From NCBI RefSeq assembly GCF_003030465.1, contig NZ_CP028339.1, positions 3,542,041 to 3,606,040 on the forward strand: a stretch of DNA of 64,000 nt. Reading direction: 5' to 3'. The notes beneath the pieces were generated by a model. It searched no databases and was not told the DNA's origin. It was given only the letters and a program-made list of their open reading frames with translations. Within the stretch, counting starts at the first letter, position 1. The number at the start of each line of letters is the position of its first letter. Source of the stretch: Thauera aromatica K172 (GTDB taxonomy: Bacteria > Pseudomonadota > Gammaproteobacteria > Burkholderiales > Rhodocyclaceae). This document shows, in pieces, positions 59,210-64,000 of this stretch. The position numbers and the translations under genes were made by a program.

Positions 59210-60714
59210 GCACGGACCTCATCGGCAGGGACGGACAGGAGGGCGGCGATCGCCGCCCGGTAGTGTTGCAGCAGCGCATCACGGCGCAGGCGGCCGTTGG
59301 CGGTGGCGAGCCCGTTGGCGGCGCCGAACGGAGCGGCGGCGCGCAGCCAGCGGTGTGCGCGGGCGTAGTCGGGGAGGGCGGCATTGGCCGCACGGACGGC
59401 CGCCTCGAGTTCGGCGTCGGTGCAGTCGGCGGAGCGGGGGACGAGGACGGCGACGTTCTGCGCAAGGGCCTCGCCATGAACCCAGGCCTGGGCGATCGCA
59501 GGCTGCTGGGCGAGCTCGGCCTCGACCCACTCCGGGTTGACGTTGCGCCCGAAGGCGGTGATGAACTGGTGCTTCTTGCGCCCGTGGACGACCAGGAAAC
59601 CGTCCTCGAAGTGGCCCAGATCACCGGTCGCCTGCCACCCGCCGCTCGCCTGGCTCTCGCCGCCAGCCTGGCACTCGCCGGCGCCTGGCGCTTCGCCCAG
59701 GTAGCCGAGCATGCGCGCCCCGCGCACCAGGATTTCGCCATCTTCGCCGAGACGCAGCCGGACATGCGGCAGGGGCAGGCCGACGGAGCCGATACGCCGC
59801 CCCTGGGGCGTATTCAGGCACACCACCGAAGCGCATTCGGACAGGCCGTAGCCCTCGAACACCGGCAACCCCAGGGCCTCGGCGCGGCGCAACAGCTGCG
59901 GTGCCACCCGGCCGCCGCCGACGGCGATGAAGCGCAGGCTGTCGGGCAGCGCCGAGCCGCGCTCGGCCGCACCCACCAGGACCTGCAGCAGCTGGGGGAG
60001 CAGGATCAGGCTGTGCGGGCAGGTCGCGGTGAGGCTGCCGAGCAGGCGCGCCGGATCGAGCCCGCTGGCGCCGTGGATGCCGATTTCGGCGAGGGGCGCA
60101 AGCACCACGCAGGCACCGGCCAGGAGCGGCGCGTAGACGCCGGCGATGTTCTCCAGCAGGGTCGCCAGCGGCAACACGCACAGATGGCGCTGCACCCCGC
60201 ACGCCTGGGCGAGCCCGCTCACGCTGTGCGCCACCGCGAGCTGCGCCTCGCCGTCCAGGCACACGCCCTTGGGCTGGCCGGTGGTGCCGGACGTGTAGGT
60301 GATCTTGACCGTGCCGCGCGGCACCTCCACCGCCGCGGGCGGGCGACGCTGGAAGATTCCCGCCTGCCGTTCGCCGAAGCCGGCGTCGGCGAGCCACGCC
60401 GGCAGCGGGCCGATCCAGGTGTCGATGCCCGCGCTGTCGATGACGTGGCGCTGCTGGGCGGGAGAAAAGAAGCCCGGCACGGGCACGCAGATCCGCCCGC
60501 CGAACAGCAGCGCCAGCTCCCACAGCACCCAGTCGATGCCGTTATCCAGGCTCAGGGCGACCCGCGCGGCGCCCAGCCCGGCGAGTTCGGCGCTGCGCTG
60601 GGCGACGGCTTCGTCGACGCCGGCGTAGCTCAGCGTGTGCGCGCCGCACTGCAGCGCCGGGCGCTCACCGTAAGCGGCGATCGCCCGCCGCAGGGCGTCA
60701 ACAGCCGGCGACAT
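59206..60714 (-). CDS. AMP-forming acyl-CoA synthetase-like ligase
   Basis: This 502-residue adenylating enzyme has ITYTSGTTGQPKGVCLDGEA as the P-loop motif, EGYGLSECASVVCLNT as the A5 motif and ATGDLGHFEDGFLVVHGRKK, with the last Lys in GLATANGRLRR. Its length and motifs fit medium- or long-chain acyl-activating enzymes. It overlaps the hemolysin-like gene by 17 bp, so the two are coupled. It presumably activates a carboxylic acid for the following enzymes. Confidence 0.9.
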   Translation of the reverse strand: MSPAVDALRRAIAAYGERPALQCGAHTLSYAGVDEAVAQRSAELAGLGAARVALSLDNGIDWVLWELALLFGGRICVPVPGFFSPAQQRHVIDSAGIDTWIGPLPAWLADAGFGERQAGIFQRRPPAAVEVPRGTVKITYTSGTTGQPKGVCLDGEAQLAVAHSVSGLAQACGVQRHLCVLPLATLLENIAGVYAPLLAGACVVLAPLAEIGIHGASGLDPARLLGSLTATCPHSLILLPQLLQVLVGAAERGSALPDSLRFIAVGGGRVAPQLLRRAEALGLPVFEGYGLSECASVVCLNTPQGRRIGSVGLPLPHVRLRLGEDGEILVRGARMLGYLGEAPGAGECQAGGESQASGGWQATGDLGHFEDGFLVVHGRKKHQFITAFGRNVNPEWVEAELAQQPAIAQAWVHGEALAQNVAVLVPRSADCTDAELEAAVRAANAALPDYARAHRWLRAAAPFGAANGLATANGRLRRDALLQHYRAAIAALLSVPADEVRA

Positions 60715-61402
60715 GCGTCCCCTCTGCCCCGCAAGGCAGGGACCGGCGGCCCGGCGCCAGGACGACGTCGGCGCGCAGCGGGTGCGCCGCCCCGTGCGCG
60801 ATCTCGCCAGCCATCACCTGCGGGCAGCGCTCGTAGTAGCTGCCCCATTCGCGCGCCTCCTCTCCCATGCAGACAGGATCGGCCGGACCCAGCGTCCGCA
60901 GTGCCAGGCCGAGGCGCTGAAAGCTGTTGCGCAGCGCCGGCGTCGCGGTGAATACCACCCAGCGAAAACCCTGCGCCGCCAGCATCCCGCTCAGGGCGAG
61001 GATCAGCAGCCGGGCTGCGCCCGCCCCGCGGGCCGCGAGGTTGCCGACTTCGACGATGTCGCGGCGGGCCGCGGCGACGCCGCATCGATCGAGGAGGACC
61101 TGCTCGATCGGCCGCTCGAGGTAGCGCTCGAGGAACAGCGCTCCGGCGTCGGCGGCACGCGTGCCGAGCGCACCGTACAGGCGGCCGTCGTCACTCTCGA
61201 GCCCGTACAGGCAGGGCATGAAGTGGCGCACCCGGGCATCATAGTGCTCGGCAAAACGGGCGCGGATGAAGGCTTCGACCGCGCTGCGCTGCGCGTCGCT
61301 GCGCACCGGAAGCAAGGCCAGACGGCGTGGCAGGGCAGCGCCGTCGTGCGGCAGCGGCGCCGGCAGCGCAGGCAGTGCGGGATAGGAGTGCGGCCATTCC
61401 AT
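60698..61402 (-). CDS. Thermostable-hemolysin-family protein
   Basis: This 234-residue protein matches the thermostable hemolysin family (named from Vibrio) by FIRARFAEHYDARVRHFMPC followed by LYGLE, then ALFLERYLERPIEQVLLD and IVEVGNLAARG. The fold is thought to be acetyltransferase-like, so a lipid-modifying enzyme is possible rather than a true toxin. There is no signal peptide. It heads the series of seven minus-strand genes. A PmrA-type box lies 46 bp before its start at 61402. Confidence 0.85.
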   Translation of the reverse strand: MEWPHSYPALPALPAPLPHDGAALPRRLALLPVRSDAQRSAVEAFIRARFAEHYDARVRHFMPCLYGLESDDGRLYGALGTRAADAGALFLERYLERPIEQVLLDRCGVAAARRDIVEVGNLAARGAGAARLLILALSGMLAAQGFRWVVFTATPALRNSFQRLGLALRTLGPADPVCMGEEAREWGSYYERCPQVMAGEIAHGAAHPLRADVVLAPGRRSLPCGAEGTHVAGC

Positions 61403-61447
61403 GAGCGATCTCGGCAAGGGAACCGGGGCCGATCCTGAGGGCCGAGG

Positions 61448-61464
61448 ATTAAGCCGAGCTTAAG
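61448..61464. promoter_or_regulatory. PmrA-type box near the hemolysin-like gene
   Basis: ATTAAG-N5-CTTAAG, a direct repeat of TTAA with the five-base spacer used by PmrA/QseB-type regulators. It lies 46 bp before the 61402 start. Confidence 0.65.
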
Positions 61465-61562
61465 CGCTGCGGGCCGGGGTGCCCGCCCCGCAGCGGCCGA
61501 TATGACCCGCACGCTGCCCCGCACTTCCTTTGCCGCGCCCGCCCCGGAGGCAGGCGGAACCG

Positions 61563-61579
61563 CTTAAGACGAGCTTAAT
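61563..61579. promoter_or_regulatory. PmrA-type box near the FMN-binding protein gene
   Basis: CTTAAG-N5-CTTAAT, the same direct repeat and spacing, about 100 bp before the divergent gene at 61681. Both boxes lie in the 278-bp shared promoter; nothing else is recognised in it. Confidence 0.65.
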
Positions 61580-61680
61580 GTTGCCGGCGAACACTGCGCC
61601 GCCATGAATACCGCCCGGCGACCGACCTCGCACACACCGGTTGTCGCCCCGTCCGACCTCCCCGGAGCCCATCACTACCG

Positions 61681-62175
61681 ATGAACATGCCCCCCTTCCA
61701 TCCCGGCGAACAGGCCGCCCAGCAGCGCTGGAACACCGCCTCCTGGTGGGACGAGGCCCGCCGCACGCGCCTGCTGTGGGACCACATCCCGGGCGCGTTC
61801 CACGCCCGCCTGGAAAGCGCGCCGTTCTTCTTCCTCGCCACCAGCGCCCCCGACGGGCGCTGCGACTGCTCGTTCAAGGGCGGCGGACCGGGCGTGGTGC
61901 GCATCCTCGACGACAAACGCTTCGTCTTCCCCGATTTCGACGGCAATGGCGCCTTCATGAGCCTCGGCAACCTCCTCGCCAATCCCCATGTCGGCTGCCT
62001 GTTCATCGACTTCGATGACGGCGCCCGCCTGCGCGTCAACGGCAAGGCCCGCATCGTCGACGCCGGCGAAATGCTCGCCCTCTTCCCGGGCCACGCCCGG
62101 GTGGTGGAGGTGAGCGTCGAGCAGGTCGTGCCCAACTGCCCCAACCACATTCCCCGCCTGGTGCCCGCGTCATGA
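61681..62175 (+). CDS. Pyridoxamine 5'-phosphate oxidase-like FMN-binding protein
   Basis: This 164-residue split-barrel protein has RLESAPFFFLATSAPDGRCD and, later, VFPDFDGNGAFMSLGNLLAN and VGCLFIDFDDGARLRVNGKA, typical of the pyridoxamine phosphate oxidase superfamily that binds FMN or F420. It overlaps the radical SAM gene by four bases. It is divergent from the hemolysin-like series with PmrA-type boxes between. Confidence 0.87.
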   Translation: MNMPPFHPGEQAAQQRWNTASWWDEARRTRLLWDHIPGAFHARLESAPFFFLATSAPDGRCDCSFKGGGPGVVRILDDKRFVFPDFDGNGAFMSLGNLLANPHVGCLFIDFDDGARLRVNGKARIVDAGEMLALFPGHARVVEVSVEQVVPNCPNHIPRLVPAS

Positions 62176-63164
62176 AACCGCCCCCTCTCGAGCGACCGCC
62201 CCCGAGCGGGCGCTACCGCATCGCCGTCAATGCCGAATGGACGAGCAAGTGCAACGCGCTGTGCCCGATGTGCCCGCGCGAGCTGATCGAGCACCCGCAG
62301 CGGATGAGCCGGCAGACCTGGCAGCAGACGCTCGCCCGCCTGACGCCGGAGCAGGTGTTCCGCACCGTCATCGCCGGCTACGGCGAGGCGACCACGCACC
62401 GGCACTTCTTCGACTTCGTCGACGACCTCCGTGGCCACCCGGTGCGCTTCGACATGGTCAGCAACGGCCACCTGCTCGACGCCGACAAGCTGCGCCACCT
62501 CGACGGCGCCATCGATCTGCTGATGGTGTCCTTTTCCAGCATCGACCCCGCTGTCTATCGCCGCGTTCACGTCAACCTCGACCACGCCCGCGTGATGGCC
62601 AACATCCAGGCCGCGCAGAAGCTGCTGCGCCACACCCGGCTCGCGATCAGCCTCACCCCGCTGCCCGAATGCCTGCCCTCGCTGCCGGCCACCATCGACT
62701 GGCTGCGCGCCCAGGGCGTCGCCACGCTGACGATGTCGCCGACGCTGTACAACCGCGGCGGCGGCCTGCACGCCGAAGCGCCGGCCGCTGGGACGGAAAC
62801 GCTGCGCGCCACGATCCGTCGCCATCGCCTGCGCTCGCAGGAGTTCGACTTCATTCCGAGCATCCGCGACCTCTACCGCCAGTGGCGCAGCAACCGCTTC
62901 CGCTGCCTCGCGCGCAACGTCGATGTGTTCATTTCCTCCGCGGGGGAATACCTCTACTGCTACAACGACATCGGCCACCGCCACGTCCTCGGCAACGTGG
63001 CGACGCACAGCATCGACACCGTCCTCGCCGAGCGCGAGCGCATGGCGCCGATCCCCACGCTGTGCGACGGCTGCAACATGCGCCGGCGTTACGGCGTGCG
63101 CGAAGTGCTGAAGACCGGGGCCGCCTTCGCCCGGACCCGGCTCGCCGCCGCACGCGGCACCTGA
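62172..63164 (+). CDS. Radical SAM protein with SPASM-like C-terminus
   Basis: This 330-residue radical SAM enzyme has CNALCPMC (C-x3-C-x2-C) near residue 31 and GYGEATTH as the SAM-binding segment. Its C-terminal cysteines, CLARNVDVF, YLYCYND and CDGCNMR, could hold auxiliary iron-sulfur clusters as in SPASM proteins. Such enzymes modify peptides or small molecules. It is translationally coupled to the FMN-binding protein gene. The substrate is unknown; no precursor peptide gene was found nearby. Confidence 0.87.
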   Translation: MKPPPLERPPPSGRYRIAVNAEWTSKCNALCPMCPRELIEHPQRMSRQTWQQTLARLTPEQVFRTVIAGYGEATTHRHFFDFVDDLRGHPVRFDMVSNGHLLDADKLRHLDGAIDLLMVSFSSIDPAVYRRVHVNLDHARVMANIQAAQKLLRHTRLAISLTPLPECLPSLPATIDWLRAQGVATLTMSPTLYNRGGGLHAEAPAAGTETLRATIRRHRLRSQEFDFIPSIRDLYRQWRSNRFRCLARNVDVFISSAGEYLYCYNDIGHRHVLGNVATHSIDTVLAERERMAPIPTLCDGCNMRRRYGVREVLKTGAAFARTRLAAARGT

Positions 63165-63231
63165 CGCCGGCGCCGACGCCGCACGGAGCCTCCCGCGCCT
63201 GCCGCCGGAGCACCCGGGCACCTCGCCCCGC

Positions 63232-64000
63232 TCACGCCGCGGGCAGCGTCAGCACCGCGCGCAGACCGCCCAGCGCCGACGTCTCGAGGGCGATGTCGCC
63301 GCCATACAGGCGGGCGAGGTCGCGCACGATCGCCAGCCCGAGGCCGGAACCGGGGGTGTTCTCGTCAGCGCGCACGCCACGCCCGAACACCGCTTCGCGC
63401 ACCGCCGGCGGCAGGCCGGGGCCGTCGTCGTCGATCGCCACTTCGAGCCGCCCACCCGCCGTCGCCCGCGCCTCGACGCGGACGCGGTGCGCCGCCCACT
63501 TGCAGGCATTGTCGAGCAGGTTGCCGAGCATCTCCTGCAGATCCTGAGCCTCGCCGCGGAATACGAGCGCGTCCGCGCCGCCGGCTGGCCCGATTTCCAG
63601 CCCCCGCCCCGCATGGACCTTGGCCATCAGCCGCAACAGGCCGTCGAGCGCCGGACGCAGCGGCGTGCGCTGACCGGGAATGCCGGCCGCGGCGGCGGCG
63701 CGCGCGCGCGCCAGGTGGTAATCGATCTGGGTGCGGGCGAGGCCGACCTGCTCGGCGACGAGGCGGGCGAGCGCGCCGCCCTCCCCCCCTCCCACCGGCT
63801 CTCCCGGCTGCCCTCGTGCCGGCTGCGCGGCGGCATTGGCGAGCACGGTGAGCGGCGTCTTCAGCGCATGCGCAAGGTTGCCGGCCTGGGTGCGGGCGCG
63901 CTCGACGATCTCGGCGTTGCGCACGAGCACGGCGTTGAATTCATCGACCAGGGGCTGGATCTCGGACGGGAAGGCGCCTTCGATCGCCCGCCGGCGGCCT
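63232..64000 (-). CDS. Sensor histidine kinase (PhoQ-like), N-terminus beyond the window
   Basis: The frame is open to the right edge. The seen part has PLVDEFNAVLVRNAEIVERA leading to the H-box AGNLAHALKTPLTVLANAAA, then NLLDNACKWA and GSGLGLAIVRDLARLYGG, the N- and G-boxes. The pattern KTPL rather than RTPL and the ALK sequence are seen in PhoQ-like kinases. It is convergent with the radical SAM gene. The sensor domain is outside the window. Confidence 0.9.
   Translation of the reverse strand, partial: GRRRAIEGAFPSEIQPLVDEFNAVLVRNAEIVERARTQAGNLAHALKTPLTVLANAAAQPARGQPGEPVGGGEGGALARLVAEQVGLARTQIDYHLARARAAAAAGIPGQRTPLRPALDGLLRLMAKVHAGRGLEIGPAGGADALVFRGEAQDLQEMLGNLLDNACKWAAHRVRVEARATAGGRLEVAIDDDGPGLPPAVREAVFGRGVRADENTPGSGLGLAIVRDLARLYGGDIALETSALGGLRAVLTLPAA

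Overview
The window reads as chromosome of a high-GC betaproteobacterium, most likely of the Thauera/Azoarcus group (Rhodocyclales). This is inferred from roughly two-thirds GC, dense housekeeping genes, the metX-metW pair and the block yicC, kinase, rph, rdgB, hemW. No similarity search was run, so the genus is a judgement. No rRNA, tRNA or CRISPR array was recognised.

Positions 1-16.6 kb are mainly core: a UPF0126 channel fragment, an EF-hand-like membrane protein, an MBL hydrolase, gdhA, a thioesterase, a flavoprotein, a divergent MFS/LysR pair, amt, an FMN reductase, a U32 tRNA-hydroxylation protein, a DsbA-like protein, EcsC and an HD-GYP protein. gdhA and amt each carry a sigma-54-like promoter with NtrC-like sites upstream, a coherent nitrogen regulon. 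Positions 16-20.5 kb hold an envelope cluster, probably copper-related (DUF2946, TonB receptor, BNR-like protein, TlpA-like protein). Positions 20.5-25.2 kb hold the yicC-to-hemW block.

Positions 25.2-30.4 kb carry a PQQ-dependent quinohemoprotein alcohol dehydrogenase and a TonB receptor that resembles the PQQ importer PqqU/YncD. Between them lies a decayed outer-membrane transporter gene. ppk2 follows.

Positions 32.0-38.8 kb are accessory, with clearly lower GC at the left end. They hold an HhH-GPD glycosylase-like gene and a complete ISL3-family insertion with long terminal repeats and an 8-bp target duplication, sitting inside an older IS5-like transposase remnant beside an ATGT microsatellite. 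Next comes a cluster that looks undescribed: a divergent FtsZ paralogue, two unknown proteins, a phosphatase homologue whose catalytic Cys is Ser, and a WYL-type regulator. A 21-bp palindrome of the form ATACGAC-N7-GTCGTAT occurs in three promoter regions of this cluster and ties it into one regulon.

Positions 38.9-48.1 kb return to core: a YbhB-like protein, sppA, trmB, thiG, thiS, metX with a SAM-II riboswitch, metW, ampG and a SMUG1-like glycosylase. Positions 48.1-52.7 kb encode a TetR-controlled ABC exporter. Its operon is split by a toxin-antitoxin fragment, a 46-bp duplication of the ATPase gene start and an intergenic repeat also found between metX and metW. A Schlafen-type AlbA_2 protein follows.

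Positions 54.8-63.2 kb hold a second notable system. Thermostable-hemolysin-like protein, AMP-ligase, heme-oxygenase-like diiron protein, SDR, TPR protein, response regulator and histidine kinase run as one tight series. Divergent from it are an FMN-binding protein and a radical SAM protein. Two PmrA-type boxes (TTAA direct repeats with N5) lie in the shared promoter, which suggests that the cluster's own regulator controls both arms of a lipid-derived metabolite pathway. The window ends inside another histidine kinase gene.
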